Below, piece by piece: positions 30,701 through 40,238 of a stretch of DNA of 64,000 nucleotides. The DNA comes from Klebsiella sp. BIGb0138 (lineage in GTDB: Bacteria; Pseudomonadota; Gammaproteobacteria; Enterobacterales; Enterobacteriaceae): NCBI RefSeq assembly GCF_004342285.1, contig NZ_SMCV01000004.1:62001-126000 (forward strand). The letters run 5' to 3'. Made by a program: the position numbers and the translations under genes. The notes beneath the pieces are model-generated. The model did no database searches and was not told where the DNA came from. It was given only the letters and a program-made list of their open reading frames with translations. Within the stretch, counting starts at the first letter, position 1. Each line of letters starts with the position of its first letter.

Positions 30701-32224
30701 TTACATAATGGAACCGATAGTCCAGGGAACAAACTCCTGGCTACCATAACCAAACTCTTCGCTTTTTGTTTTTTTACCGGACGCCATTTCAAGGATCATT
30801 TGATATAAACGTTCACCGACCTGTGCAATTGTCTCTTCACCTTCAACAATGGTGCCGCAATTAATATCCATATCTTCCTGCTGGCGTTGCCATAAGGCGT
30901 TGTTGGTGGCGAGTTTCAGGCTTGGGGTGGGTTTAGAGCCAAACGCAGAACCGCGGCCAGTCGTGAAGCACAGCAGATTTGCGCCTCCGGCAATTTGCCC
31001 GGTGACCGCAATGGGGTCATACCCGGGGGTATCCATAAATACGAATCCTTTTTCCGTTACCGGTTCGGCATATTCATAAACAGCGGTTAAATTTGTGGTT
31101 CCGGCCTTAGCAATTCCCCCAAGCGATTTTTCCAGGATGGTGGTCAGTCCACCAACTTTATTACCCGCTGAGGGGTTATTGTTCATCTCGCTCCCGGTAC
31201 GGCGACAATAATCTTCCCACCAATGAATACGAGCGATGAGTTTTTCACCGACTTCACGAGTGACGGCGCGGCGGGTCAGGAGATGCTCAGCACCATAGAT
31301 CTCTGACGTTTCAGAGAGGATTGCGGTACCCCCTTGCTGCACCAGTTTATCAACCGCGTAACCGAGCGCGGGATTGGCAGAGATACCGGAATAGCTATCT
31401 GACCCCCCACATTCAAGGGCCAGAATGATTTCTGCCGCGGGAATCGGCTCCCGTTGCACCCGGTTTGCCTGCGGCAGCATTTCGTTGATGAGCTCAATGC
31501 CCCTGGCAATAGCATGGCGGGTACCGCCGATCTCCTGAATCGTGAAGCTGTGCAGCATGGGACCATCGCTTAAGCCATGGGCGTTCATCATATCTTTGAT
31601 TTGGCTGGATTCACATCCGAGACCAATGATGATCACGCCAGCAAAATTTACATGAGTGGCATAACCCGCCATGGTTCGACGCATGACCTCCATCGATTCG
31701 CTTTTTGAACCAATGGCGCAACCAAAACTTTGTGGTAGCGCGACAACGCCATCCACGTTGGGATAGTCGCCGAGACCATGAAGCCGAAAGTGATCTTCAA
31801 TGGCTTTGACAACGGTAGCGCTGCAGTTAACTGAGCTCAGTACGCCAATGTAGTTGCGGGTTGCTGCCCGTCCATCGGCCCGGCGTATGCCCATAAATGT
31901 ATCCTGGTGCCCGGCAGGCGGCAGGGTATGACAGTCTTCCCCCCAACCATACTCGCGCTCAAAATCGCCCATGCCGAGGTTTTGCATATGAATATGCTCA
32001 CCACGACGAATAGACTGGGTAGCAAACCCGATAATCTGTCCGTAGCGTTTTACCGCTTCACCTGCGGCAATATCACGAATGGCAATTTTATGACCGGCGG
32101 GGATATCGCTGAGGGTTTTCAATTGTTCTTCAGGAAGCCAGGTACCGGCGGCGACCGGTTGTCTGGCGATGACGACATCATCTTTATCATTTAGTTTGAG
32201 TACAGGATTCGTGTTCATTGACAT
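30701..32224 (-). CDS. UxaA/GarD family sugar-acid dehydratase
   Basis: Protein of 507 residues with an N-terminal SAF domain (about 10-85) followed by the long UxaA/GarD catalytic domain. Conserved motifs are FMGIRRADGRAATRNYIGV, ALECGGSDSYSGISANPALG and DTPGYDPIAVTGQIAGGANL. Family members are metal-dependent dehydratases of altronate (UxaA, about 495 residues) or galactarate (GarD, about 523). An altronate-type enzyme would give a 2-keto-3-deoxy acid for the nearby kinase and aldolases. The substrate is not determinable here. Two start codons are possible (32224 and 32218). Confidence 0.85.
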   Translation of the reverse strand: MSMNTNPVLKLNDKDDVVIARQPVAAGTWLPEEQLKTLSDIPAGHKIAIRDIAAGEAVKRYGQIIGFATQSIRRGEHIHMQNLGMGDFEREYGWGEDCHTLPPAGHQDTFMGIRRADGRAATRNYIGVLSSVNCSATVVKAIEDHFRLHGLGDYPNVDGVVALPQSFGCAIGSKSESMEVMRRTMAGYATHVNFAGVIIIGLGCESSQIKDMMNAHGLSDGPMLHSFTIQEIGGTRHAIARGIELINEMLPQANRVQREPIPAAEIILALECGGSDSYSGISANPALGYAVDKLVQQGGTAILSETSEIYGAEHLLTRRAVTREVGEKLIARIHWWEDYCRRTGSEMNNNPSAGNKVGGLTTILEKSLGGIAKAGTTNLTAVYEYAEPVTEKGFVFMDTPGYDPIAVTGQIAGGANLLCFTTGRGSAFGSKPTPSLKLATNNALWQRQQEDMDINCGTIVEGEETIAQVGERLYQMILEMASGKKTKSEEFGYGSQEFVPWTIGSIM

Positions 32225-32238
32225 TGCTCTCTAAGAAT

Positions 32239-33138
32239 TTATTGGCTAATGCGGGCCAGAACGTTTTTAACGTACTCCGTTTTCTCGGCATTGAGCGGCA
32301 GCGCTGGCGGTACCACGGCAGTAGAAATATCCAGGCCACTTAAATTTATTGCCGCTTTAATCACGCCAAAAAACGGTTGCTCAAGGGCATACAGCGGGGA
32401 AAGCCTGGCCAGCTGTTTTTGGTAAAGACCGGCAGAAGTCATATCGCCATCAAGGAACGCCTGGTAAATCCCGCGCGTAATCTGCGGCGCGAAATTAAAC
32501 GTCGCGGGAATACCGCCGTGACCACCCAACAGCAGGGTATCCAGCATGTATTCGTCATAACCGCTAAATATGATGAAATCCGGGCGAAAAGCATGTACCC
32601 GATTGATGATTTCGCGGGTATGGCTGATGTTATCAATGGTGTCTTTAATACCAACGATGTTGGGCACGTCCCGGGCCAGACGCGTAATGACCTCAATGCC
32701 AATATCCTGACCGGTCAGTTCGGGAAAATTATAGAGAAATACGGGGGTGTTTAATGCGTCTGCGACCCGCTTATAATGGGTATAACGCGCTTCGTCACTT
32801 AATTTGGCATAATAGGGATTAACGACGAGTACGCCATCCGCACCATGCTGCTGGGCATGTAAACCCAGTTCAATGGTTTCCGCCGTACCGGCACAGGCGA
32901 TACCCATTAGTACCGGGACCCTCCCTTTTATATGCTGGAGACAAAATTCAGCAATCTCTTTACGTTGGCAGTTCGATAAATGGCAAAACTCCCCGCCGCT
33001 GCCAAGGATCAGCACCCCGTCAGCGCCATTGGCTATCACATGATCCAGCATGCGGGCCATGCCTGGACGATCGAGTTCACCTTGTTCATTGACAATGGTT
33101 GGTACCGGTGGAAATACACCCTTAAATACGGCTGTCAT
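32239..33138 (-). CDS. DHDPS/NAL family aldolase, YagE/YjhH-like
   Basis: Class I lyase of 299 residues in the dihydrodipicolinate synthase family, closest by eye to E. coli YagE/YjhH (2-keto-3-deoxy-gluconate aldolases). Motifs are LILGSGGEFCHLS, the tyrosine in VFLYNFPELTGQD and the Schiff-base lysine in NIVGIKDTIDNI. It would cleave an unphosphorylated 2-keto-3-deoxy acid to pyruvate and an aldehyde. It is first in the minus-strand operon, with GGGAG before the ATG and 220 bases separating it from the divergent IclR regulator. Confidence 0.87.
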   Translation of the reverse strand: MTAVFKGVFPPVPTIVNEQGELDRPGMARMLDHVIANGADGVLILGSGGEFCHLSNCQRKEIAEFCLQHIKGRVPVLMGIACAGTAETIELGLHAQQHGADGVLVVNPYYAKLSDEARYTHYKRVADALNTPVFLYNFPELTGQDIGIEVITRLARDVPNIVGIKDTIDNISHTREIINRVHAFRPDFIIFSGYDEYMLDTLLLGGHGGIPATFNFAPQITRGIYQAFLDGDMTSAGLYQKQLARLSPLYALEQPFFGVIKAAINLSGLDISTAVVPPALPLNAEKTEYVKNVLARISQ

Positions 33139-33358
33139 TCTAACTCCCTTGTTCTATATATGGAACTAATGTTCTGTATGTTGAATAAAGTACAGCAAAA
33201 CATCGCGCATTTCGTCAACGATTTTTGTAGAACTAATGAACAATTGTGACTCGTGTCGTATTTAAAACGGAATGCCCGGCGGAGCCAGGGAGGTCACGGG
33301 TTTGTGCAAAAAAGCCTCATCGCGGAGAGAATAGAATGGGGTATACTGATGGGAGTGT
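33139..33358. promoter_or_regulatory. Divergent control region with repeated GAACTAATG motifs
   Basis: GAACTAATG occurs at 33163-33171 and again at 33230-33238. Around the first copy, GTTC (33151-33154), GGAAC (33162-33166) and TGTTC (33170-33174) make an alternating inverted set. These are the best candidates for the IclR operator, and no gene is seen here. TATACT at about 33342-33347 could be a -10 for the regulator. Confidence 0.5.
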
Positions 33359-34138
33359 ATGAATCAAAAGATCAATTTGCGTATGAACAAGGATATAACA
33401 ACACCGGTACCCGCCCTCGATAAGACAGTCAAAATCTGTAATTACCTGTTCAATTCGCCCGGCGCCACATTCAGCCAGATTCAGCAGGATTTGGCTTTAC
33501 CGAAAAGCAGCACGTCCTCGTTGCTCAATGCGTTGGTTGATCACCATTTATTGCGCCTGGAGAAAGGGCGTTTTTTCCTCGGGCTAAAGCTTTATGAGTG
33601 GGGAAACCGCTCGCTGGAGCAGTTTGATATTCGCAACGTCGCGCTGCCTGTGCTGGAAAAGCTGAGAGAACAAACCGATCTGACCTGTCATCTTGGCATT
33701 CTTGATGAAGTCGCGCCGATCTATGTACTGAAACTTGAGAATACACAGCCAATCGGTATTCGTACCTGGGTGGGTAAAAAGCTGCCTCTGCACAGTTCTG
33801 GGGTGGGGAAAGCGCTATGTGCCTGGCTACCGGCAGAAAAAATAGACCAGCTGTTACCGGAAGAGAGGCTTCCGAGCTTTACCGCTACGACGATCACCAG
33901 TAAAACCCTTTTGATGCAGGAGTTTGCCAGGATTCGTGAGCAAGGGTGGGCATTTGACAACGCGGAAGATTCGCCGGGCATTTATTGTATTGCGGCTCCG
34001 GTCTTTAACCGTTCCCGGGAAGTGATTGCCGCGGTCAGCATCAGCGGCGTGGAGCTGCAAATGCCCAAAGAGCGCATTCCCCGATACTCCGTTCTGGTTC
34101 GCGAGGCATGCCAGGCTCTCTCGGCAAAACTGGTTTAA
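33359..34138 (+). CDS. IclR family transcriptional regulator
   Basis: Regulator of 259 residues. The N-terminal winged helix is at about 17-75 (NSPGATFSQIQQDLALPKSS), and an IclR effector domain covers about 90-255 (LHSSGVGKALCAWLPAE; GIYCIAAPVFNRSREVIAAVSISG). It is divergent from the sugar-acid operon and most likely controls it in response to a pathway acid or keto-acid. The start at 33359 has GGGAG close upstream; an internal ATG at 33383 is possible. Confidence 0.87.
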   Translation: MNQKINLRMNKDITTPVPALDKTVKICNYLFNSPGATFSQIQQDLALPKSSTSSLLNALVDHHLLRLEKGRFFLGLKLYEWGNRSLEQFDIRNVALPVLEKLREQTDLTCHLGILDEVAPIYVLKLENTQPIGIRTWVGKKLPLHSSGVGKALCAWLPAEKIDQLLPEERLPSFTATTITSKTLLMQEFARIREQGWAFDNAEDSPGIYCIAAPVFNRSREVIAAVSISGVELQMPKERIPRYSVLVREACQALSAKLV

Positions 34139-34331
34139 TTCGCCCCGCCTCGCGGAGCCGTTTCTCGTACCGAATTCCGTGATGCGCATCCGCTATTTTC
34201 GGCTGTTTAAGACAGCCGACTCTCATCATGGCTGGCCCCAGCCGCGATAAGTCACATTATGCTATGCCCGGGAGTCGACAGCGGGCAAATTCCCATTATG
34301 ATAGTGGGGCTGCGGTAGAATGAGAGGAAGC

Positions 34332-34784
34332 ATGATCTGGTTAGGATTGGCCACGCTGGTGGTAGTATTTGTTGTCGGATTTCGGGTACTTACCTCTGAT
34401 TCACGCCGTGCTATTCGCCGCCTGAGCGAGCGATTAGGCATTACCCCGGTGCCGCTGGAATCGATGATCGATCAGCTGGGGAAAAGCGCCGGGAATGAGT
34501 ACCTTCGCTATCTTGAACGTCCCAACGAAGCGCATTTGCAAAACGCAGCCCAGGTCCTGCTGATCTGGCAGGTTGGCATCGTCGATGGCAGCGAGCAGAA
34601 CCTGCATTACTGGTATCGGCTGATGCAAAAATCCCGTCTGGCGGCTCCAGTTACCGATGCGCAGATCCGTCTCGCGCAGGGGTTTCTTCGCGAGCTGGAG
34701 CCAGAGCTGAGCGAGCTGGTGGCCCTGCAGCAGCGCTATAACGCGCTGTTTTTACCCGAGGACGGCGTTCACTGGCTGCACTGA
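34332..34784 (+). CDS. yicN: DUF1198 protein YicN
   Basis: Protein of 150 residues with an N-terminal membrane helix (MIWLGLATLVVVFVVGFRVL) and a cytoplasmic, mostly helical domain of unknown function. ESMIDQLGKSAGNEYLRYLE and NAAQVLLIWQVGIVDGSEQN match E. coli YicN closely. GAGGAAG precedes the ATG at 34332; a frame start at 34320 adds four residues. It lies next to nepI, as in E. coli. Confidence 0.92.
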   Translation: MIWLGLATLVVVFVVGFRVLTSDSRRAIRRLSERLGITPVPLESMIDQLGKSAGNEYLRYLERPNEAHLQNAAQVLLIWQVGIVDGSEQNLHYWYRLMQKSRLAAPVTDAQIRLAQGFLRELEPELSELVALQQRYNALFLPEDGVHWLH

Positions 34785-34951
34785 TTACCTAACCTGCCAC
34801 CCGACATCAGATCGCGCAGCGGCCCGTTACTGGCGGGTTCCGGTTTATTCATGCCCGATAATCAAGCTTAAAGTTGTCAAAACGTTAAATTAGTCACAAA
34901 CAAAATGTTACACTGCGCAACTTTTCCGCCATCCAAATTTGCAGGTAACCA

Positions 34952-36133
34952 ATGACTCCTCTCAATGAAACCAGACAACATGCCAGTGAATTAACGCGGC
35001 CAAACTGGTCTGCGGTATTTGCGGTGGCCTTTTGCGTGGCCTGCCTGATTACCGTTGAGTTTTTACCGGTTAGCCTGCTCACGCCAATGGCCCAGGACCT
35101 GGGGATTTCCGAAGGGCTGGCCGGGCAGTCGGTCACGACCACCGCGTTTGTGGCCATGTTCGCCAGCTTGTTTATTACCTCGATTATCCGCAGCACCGAC
35201 CGGCGCTATGTGGTGATCCTGTTTTCCGTTCTGCTGACGGTATCCTGCCTGCTGGTCTCTTTTGCCAACAGCTTCGCCCTGCTGCTGGTGGGGCGCGCCT
35301 GCCTCGGGCTGGCGTTAGGCGGTTTCTGGGCGATGTCCGCCTCGCTGACGATGCGCCTTGTCCCGATGCGGGTGGTGCCGAAAGCGCTGTCGGTCATCTT
35401 CGGCGCCGTGTCGATTGCGCTGGTGATTGCCGCGCCGTTGGGCAGTTTTCTGGGCGGCGTGATCGGCTGGCGTAACGTTTTTAATGCCGCGGCGGTAATG
35501 GGCGTGCTCTGTACCCTTTGGGTACTGAAGGTGTTGCCCTCTTTACCCGGCGAAGCGCCGCATCACCAGCAAAATATGTTTGGCCTGCTGAAACGGCCCG
35601 GCGTGATGGCCGGGATGTGCGCCATTTTCATGGCATTTGCCGGCCAGTTTGCCTTCTTTACCTATATTCGTCCGGTCTACATGACCCTTGCCGGTTTTGA
35701 TGTCGACGGCCTGACGCTGGTGCTGCTGAGCTTCGGTATTGCCAGCTTTATCGGTACCTCGCTGTCGTCGATGATCCTTAAGCGTTCGGTGAAAATGGCT
35801 CTGACGGTTGCGCCGCTGCTGCTGGCGATTTGTGCGACGACGCTGGTGCTGTGGGGGGAAAGCCAGGTTGTGGCGTCGACGGTTGCGATTATCTGGGGCT
35901 TTGCTTTTGCGCTGATTCCGGTGGGGTGGTCAACGTGGATTACCCGCTCGCTGTCCGACCAGGCGGAAAAGGCCGGGTCGATCCAGGTGGCGGTTATTCA
36001 GCTGGCCAATACCTGTGGCGCGGCGGTAGGCGGCGTGGCGCTGGACCATCTCGGTCTGCTGTCGCCGCTGGTGATTTCCGGCGCGCTGATGCTGTTGACC
36101 GGGCTGCTGGTGGCGACCAAAGTTCGCGTGTAG
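34952..36133 (+). CDS. nepI: Purine ribonucleoside exporter NepI
   Basis: DHA1-type MFS exporter of 393 residues (E. coli NepI is 396) that exports inosine and related purine nucleosides and base analogues. Twelve helices; the N-terminus [21 protein letters not shown] and [18 protein letters not shown] are NepI-like. AGGTAA precedes the ATG. The 3' end converges on phnX; the 68-base gap shows no simple terminator. Confidence 0.93.
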   Translation: MTPLNETRQHASELTRPNWSAVFAVAFCVACLITVEFLPVSLLTPMAQDLGISEGLAGQSVTTTAFVAMFASLFITSIIRSTDRRYVVILFSVLLTVSCLLVSFANSFALLLVGRACLGLALGGFWAMSASLTMRLVPMRVVPKALSVIFGAVSIALVIAAPLGSFLGGVIGWRNVFNAAAVMGVLCTLWVLKVLPSLPGEAPHHQQNMFGLLKRPGVMAGMCAIFMAFAGQFAFFTYIRPVYMTLAGFDVDGLTLVLLSFGIASFIGTSLSSMILKRSVKMALTVAPLLLAICATTLVLWGESQVVASTVAIIWGFAFALIPVGWSTWITRSLSDQAEKAGSIQVAVIQLANTCGAAVGGVALDHLGLLSPLVISGALMLLTGLLVATKVRV

Positions 36134-36201
36134 CCCGTCGGCGATAAAACCCCGGTCGCGTGACGCGGAGCGAGGTAGCGGCGGGGACCGGCGAGTGAAA
36201 T

Positions 36202-37011
36202 CTACGGGCGTTCGCCCCGCGCCAGCCGGGCGTTAATCTCGACGATCACTCCCGGCAGGTCCGCCAGCGTATCGATAACATAATGCGCCCCGGCGGCGTA
36301 CAGCTTTTCAGCCGCCTGCTCGCGGCGGGTGGCAATCTCTTCTGCCGTCATCGCCTGAAATGCCTGCCAGGTGGCGCCAAACTCGTTACCGGAAACCGCC
36401 AGACCCACGCTCCACATCCCGGCGTTCAGTCCTTCGCTAATCCCCGGCGCCGCGTCGTCCACCTTCACGCAGTGGGCGACGGCATCAATGCCGAGAGCAA
36501 TCACGTTTTGTAGCGCCATCCATGGGCCGGGACGCCCGCCGGCCGCGAGATCATCGGTGGCGACCCAGTAGTCCGGCGCATAGCCCTGGGCGGCAGCGGC
36601 GGGCACCAGCTTTTCCATCACCGGGCGCGGGTAACCGGAACAGGAGCCAATTTTCACTCCTTCGGCGCGAAGTGCGGCAATGGTGTCGACAACACCGGCG
36701 ATAGGGGTGGAAAAGTCGACAACTTTAGAGATTTGCAGCGGCATGAACGCAGCATAAATCGCCTCAATATCGGCGGCGGTCATCGAACGGCCGAATTTTG
36801 CCTGCCAGCGCGCGTCCACGGAGGGTAATTTACCCAGCGCTTCAATATGCTGCCACTTGCCAAGCCCCATCGGCACGCGGGCCTCGGCAAGCGTAATGTC
36901 GACATCAAACGCCTGATGGAAGGCCTCGACGAAAATTTGCGTCGGTGCGAAGGAGCCGAAATCTACGGTGGTGCCGGCCCAGTCGAGAATCAGTGCGGTA
37001 ATACGGTTCAT
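36202..37011 (-). CDS. phnX: Phosphonoacetaldehyde hydrolase
   Basis: HAD-superfamily phosphonatase of 269 residues that splits phosphonoacetaldehyde to acetaldehyde and phosphate. The nucleophile aspartate is in [17 protein letters not shown] (Asp10), and the Schiff-base lysine is in [15 protein letters not shown] and [20 protein letters not shown] complete the HAD motifs. It acts on the product of PhnW, whose gene ends 9 bases upstream. Operon with phnW. Confidence 0.96.
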   Translation of the reverse strand: MNRITALILDWAGTTVDFGSFAPTQIFVEAFHQAFDVDITLAEARVPMGLGKWQHIEALGKLPSVDARWQAKFGRSMTAADIEAIYAAFMPLQISKVVDFSTPIAGVVDTIAALRAEGVKIGSCSGYPRPVMEKLVPAAAAQGYAPDYWVATDDLAAGGRPGPWMALQNVIALGIDAVAHCVKVDDAAPGISEGLNAGMWSVGLAVSGNEFGATWQAFQAMTAEEIATRREQAAEKLYAAGAHYVIDTLADLPGVIVEINARLARGERP

Positions 37012-37020
37012 GGCGGTTCC

Positions 37021-38124
37021 TTAGTGTTTCCAGTACATGGCGTTGTCGATTGCCGTCAGCAGGGCGGTGATATCAGCGTCATACACTTCGCCGATGTTGC
37101 CGATACGGAAACAATCGCTCTGTGAGACTTTGCCCGGATAAATAACGAAGCCCTGCTCTTTAAGCTGCTGATAGAACGCTTTAAAGCGGTACTGCGGCGC
37201 ATCCGGAGAGTAAAACGCGGTGATGATCGGTGAATGCAGGCTGTCGTCGAGCAGCGGCTGAAAACCGAGCGCGCGCATCCCAGCGACCAGACGGCGCTGG
37301 TTGGCGCTGTAGCGTCGGTGGCGTGCGGCCACGCCGCCCTCATCGGCCAGCTCTTTCAGCGCCTGGGCGAAGGCCAGCACGGTATGGGTTGGCGAGGTAA
37401 AGCGCCACTTTCCATGGTTGTCTTCCATACAACGCCACTGGGCGTAGAGGTCGAGCGACAGCGAGTGCGAGCGACCTTTGCAGGTTTGCAGTTCGCTCTC
37501 GCGGGCAATCACAAAGGCGAAACCCGGTACGCCCTGGATGCACTTGTTGGCAGAGCTGATCAGGTAGTCGATATTCAGCGCGGCAACGTCCATCGGGATG
37601 CCGCCAAAGCTGCTCATCGCATCAACGATATAGCGTTTGCCGTAGCGCTGCGCCAGCACCGCCACCTCGGCGATGGGGTTAAGCATCCCGGTGGTGGTTT
37701 CGCTGTGGACCATGGCGATGTGGGTAATCGCCGGGTCATCCTCGAGGATCTGCGCGATCGTCGCCACGTCCGGACGGGCCACTTCCCCGCAATCATACGC
37801 GTGGCAGGCGACACCCATCAGTTCCGCCATCTCGATCATTCGCGCCCCGTAGGCGCCGTTGCTGATAATCAGCACTTTGCCTTCGGCGCCGACGGCGCTG
37901 CCGAGTACCGCTTCGACCGCGTAGCTGCCGCTACCTTGTAGCAGGACGGAGGTGTAGCCCGCGTCAGGCGTTGCCAGCTCAACCAGCTGCTGGCGAATGG
38001 TCTGTACCACGCCGAGATTATAATCGTCGTCCCAGGTGCAGCTATCGAACAACATCGCCTCTTTCACCGTACGGGAGGTGGTCAGCGGGCCGGGGGTCAG
38101 CAGCAGGTAATTACGTGAAGTCAT
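37021..38124 (-). CDS. phnW: 2-aminoethylphosphonate:pyruvate transaminase
   Basis: PLP class V aminotransferase of 367 residues that converts 2-aminoethylphosphonate and pyruvate to phosphonoacetaldehyde and alanine. [19 protein letters not shown] is the PhnW N-terminal signature. [13 protein letters not shown] has the PLP-binding aspartate, and [16 protein letters not shown] contains the PLP lysine. It is first in the phnWX operon and divergent from phnR across an operator-like palindrome. Confidence 0.97.
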   Translation of the reverse strand: MTSRNYLLLTPGPLTTSRTVKEAMLFDSCTWDDDYNLGVVQTIRQQLVELATPDAGYTSVLLQGSGSYAVEAVLGSAVGAEGKVLIISNGAYGARMIEMAELMGVACHAYDCGEVARPDVATIAQILEDDPAITHIAMVHSETTTGMLNPIAEVAVLAQRYGKRYIVDAMSSFGGIPMDVAALNIDYLISSANKCIQGVPGFAFVIARESELQTCKGRSHSLSLDLYAQWRCMEDNHGKWRFTSPTHTVLAFAQALKELADEGGVAARHRRYSANQRRLVAGMRALGFQPLLDDSLHSPIITAFYSPDAPQYRFKAFYQQLKEQGFVIYPGKVSQSDCFRIGNIGEVYDADITALLTAIDNAMYWKH

Positions 38125-38137
38125 TTATCTCACCATT

Positions 38138-38149
38138 TGGTCTATACCA
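38138..38149. promoter_or_regulatory. PhnR operator 1 (phnW-phnR gap)
   Basis: TGGTCTATACCA, a near-perfect 12-base palindrome 13 bases before the phnW start. It matches the palindrome upstream of phnS and the GTNTANAC pattern of HutC-type GntR regulators. Confidence 0.65.
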
Positions 38150-38264
38150 GATTGATTTTATGATGGTGATAATTGATGCAAAAGGTCAAAGAAAAGATCG
38201 CGCTGCAACAAAAAATTCATCTCCGTGGGTATAATGGCGCTATCAAATTTGTTTGCGAGTCAAC

Positions 38265-38984
38265 ATGAAATCACCCTCTGGCGAGATCCCGCAGTACCTG
38301 ATGATTAAGGCGCAATTGCAGGCGCGTATCCAAAATGGCGCGTTGAAAAGCGGCGATAAGCTGCCGTCAGAGCGCGAACTGTGCGCGATCTTCAACACCA
38401 CGCGTATTACGGTACGTGAGAGCCTGGCGCAGCTGGAGGCCAGCGGCGCGATCTATCGCGCCGATCGCCGCGGCTGGTTTGTGACGCCGGAGCGTCTGTG
38501 GCTGGATCCGACGCAAAACACCAACTTTCACAAGCTGTGCATCGAGCAGGGGCGCGAGCCGAAAACGGTCCTGCTGGACGGCCGGTTAACCGCGGTGCCG
38601 CTGGATGTAATGACGCCGCTGGCACTGCAGCCGTTCGATCGGGTTTACCTGCTGACGCGCCTGCGCTACGCCGACGGGCGGGCGATTTGCTATAGCGAAA
38701 ACCACTGCCTGCCGGCCCGCGTTCCGGAGCTGCTGCGCCACGATCTGAACGGCAGCCTGACTGAGATTTATCACACCCATTACGACCTGATATATACCAG
38801 TATGCATTTGTCGTTCTATCCCACTTCGATGCCGCCGCAGGCTGCGGAAGCGCTGGGGGTAATGGAAGGGCGCCCGGCGCTGCTGCTGCGCCGTCTTAAC
38901 TACGATCAGCACGGGCGTATTCTGGATTACGATATCGAGTACTGGCGCCACGATAGCCTGCGCATTGAAGTCGACACCCACTGA
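38265..38984 (+). CDS. phnR: GntR family regulator of phosphonate genes PhnR
   Basis: HutC-type GntR regulator of 239 residues (as in Salmonella PhnR). The winged helix is at about 1-75 ([20 protein letters not shown]), and a UTRA domain covers about 90-235. The ATG at 38265 is preferred to an in-frame TTG at 38253. It presumably represses phnWX and phnSTUV until 2-aminoethylphosphonate is present. Matching operators lie on both sides of the gene. Confidence 0.9.
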   Translation: MKSPSGEIPQYLMIKAQLQARIQNGALKSGDKLPSERELCAIFNTTRITVRESLAQLEASGAIYRADRRGWFVTPERLWLDPTQNTNFHKLCIEQGREPKTVLLDGRLTAVPLDVMTPLALQPFDRVYLLTRLRYADGRAICYSENHCLPARVPELLRHDLNGSLTEIYHTHYDLIYTSMHLSFYPTSMPPQAAEALGVMEGRPALLLRRLNYDQHGRILDYDIEYWRHDSLRIEVDTH

Positions 38985-39174
38985 TTTTGCTGATTTTTCC
39001 TCCCTGGACGACGGCATCGGCTGATTTTACGGCCTTCCGACGGCAGGTCGGGTGGAGAAACTGCCCTGCTTTCGGGATCACCCCGGCTCACGATGTTTAA
39101 TTGCCCCGCCTTTAATCCATCCGACATATTCCGGTCATCGTTTTGTCATAAACCCCCGGTAGCGTGAAGGCAAA

Positions 39175-39190
39175 TCTGGTGTAGACCAGA
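39175..39190. promoter_or_regulatory. PhnR operator 2 (upstream of phnS)
   Basis: TCTGGTGTAGACCAGA, a palindrome with 6-base arms and a GTAG centre, 29 bases before the phnS start. It shares the GGTNTANACCA core with operator 1. The rest of the 235-base phnR-phnS gap shows no gene. Confidence 0.65.
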
Positions 39191-39219
39191 GTGACCGACA
39201 ACCCGATGAGGCTTACACG

Positions 39220-40233
39220 ATGAAACTCTCCCGACTTGCTCTGCTGTCCGTTTTCGCACTGACCAGTTCCCCGGTTTGGGCGGATGGGATCGTCACGGTC
39301 TATTCCGCTGACGGCCTGCATGATGGCGACAACAGCTGGTATCAGAACCAGTTCGACGCCTTCACCAAAGCGACGGGCATCAAAGTGCAGTATGTGGAAG
39401 GCGGCTCCGGCGCGATCGTCGAGCGGCTGGCGAAGGAACGCACCAACCCGCAGGCCGACGTACTGGTGACCGTTCCGCCGTTTATCCAGCGCGCCGCCAA
39501 AGAAAATCTGTTAGCTGAGTTTACCCCGCAGGGTAGCGAGCGAATTCCCGGCGCCAATGCCCATTACTCGCCGCTGGTGAACAACTACCTGACCTTTATC
39601 TACAACAGCCAGCTGCTGAAAACCGCCCCGGCAAGCTGGCAGGCGCTGTTGGATAGCCGCTACAAAAACAAACTGCAGTACTCGACGCCGGGCCAGGCCG
39701 GCGACGGTACCGCGGTAATGCTGCAGGCGTTCCACAGTCTGGGCGGCAAGGAGGCGGGTTTTGCCTATCTCGGTAAACTGCAGGCCAATAACGTCGGCCC
39801 GTCCGCTTCTACCGGCAAGCTCACCGCGCTGGTGAACAAAGGCGAGCTGTTTGTCGCGAACGGCGATCTGCAGATGAATCTGTCGCAGATGGCGCGTAAC
39901 CCGAATGTGAAAATTTTCTGGCCGGCGGACGATAAGGGCGAACGTAGCGCGCTGGCGCTGCCGTACACCGTGGGTCTGGTCCAGAATGGCCCGCAGAGCG
40001 AAAACGGTAAAAAGTTGATCAACTTCCTGCTGGATAAAGCGGCGCAAACCCGCGTCAGCGCTCTCTCCTGGGGCCTGCCGGTACGCAGCGACGTGACGCC
40101 GACCGATAGCAACTATCAGGCGGCAAAAGCGGCGCTTGACGGCGTGAAAAGCTGGGAACCGAACTGGGACGATGTGGCCGTATCGCTGTCGGCAGACATT
40201 GCCCGTTGGCATAAAGTGACCGACAGCGAGTAG
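39220..40233 (+). CDS. phnS: 2-aminoethylphosphonate ABC transporter, binding protein
   Basis: Periplasmic solute-binding protein of 337 residues. The signal peptide is residues 1-21 (cleavage after PVWA, before DGIVTV), followed by an iron/thiamine-type substrate-binding fold. GAGG precedes the ATG. It delivers 2-aminoethylphosphonate to PhnTUV. Gene order SPTUV and the neighbours phnR/phnWX match the Salmonella phosphonatase locus. Confidence 0.94.
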   Translation: MKLSRLALLSVFALTSSPVWADGIVTVYSADGLHDGDNSWYQNQFDAFTKATGIKVQYVEGGSGAIVERLAKERTNPQADVLVTVPPFIQRAAKENLLAEFTPQGSERIPGANAHYSPLVNNYLTFIYNSQLLKTAPASWQALLDSRYKNKLQYSTPGQAGDGTAVMLQAFHSLGGKEAGFAYLGKLQANNVGPSASTGKLTALVNKGELFVANGDLQMNLSQMARNPNVKIFWPADDKGERSALALPYTVGLVQNGPQSENGKKLINFLLDKAAQTRVSALSWGLPVRSDVTPTDSNYQAAKAALDGVKSWEPNWDDVAVSLSADIARWHKVTDSE

Positions 40234-40238
40234 GCCTG

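Noticed and set aside
36134-36201. Terminator between nepI and phnX
   Set aside because: GC-rich repeats are present but no stem with a U-tract on either strand could be defined.
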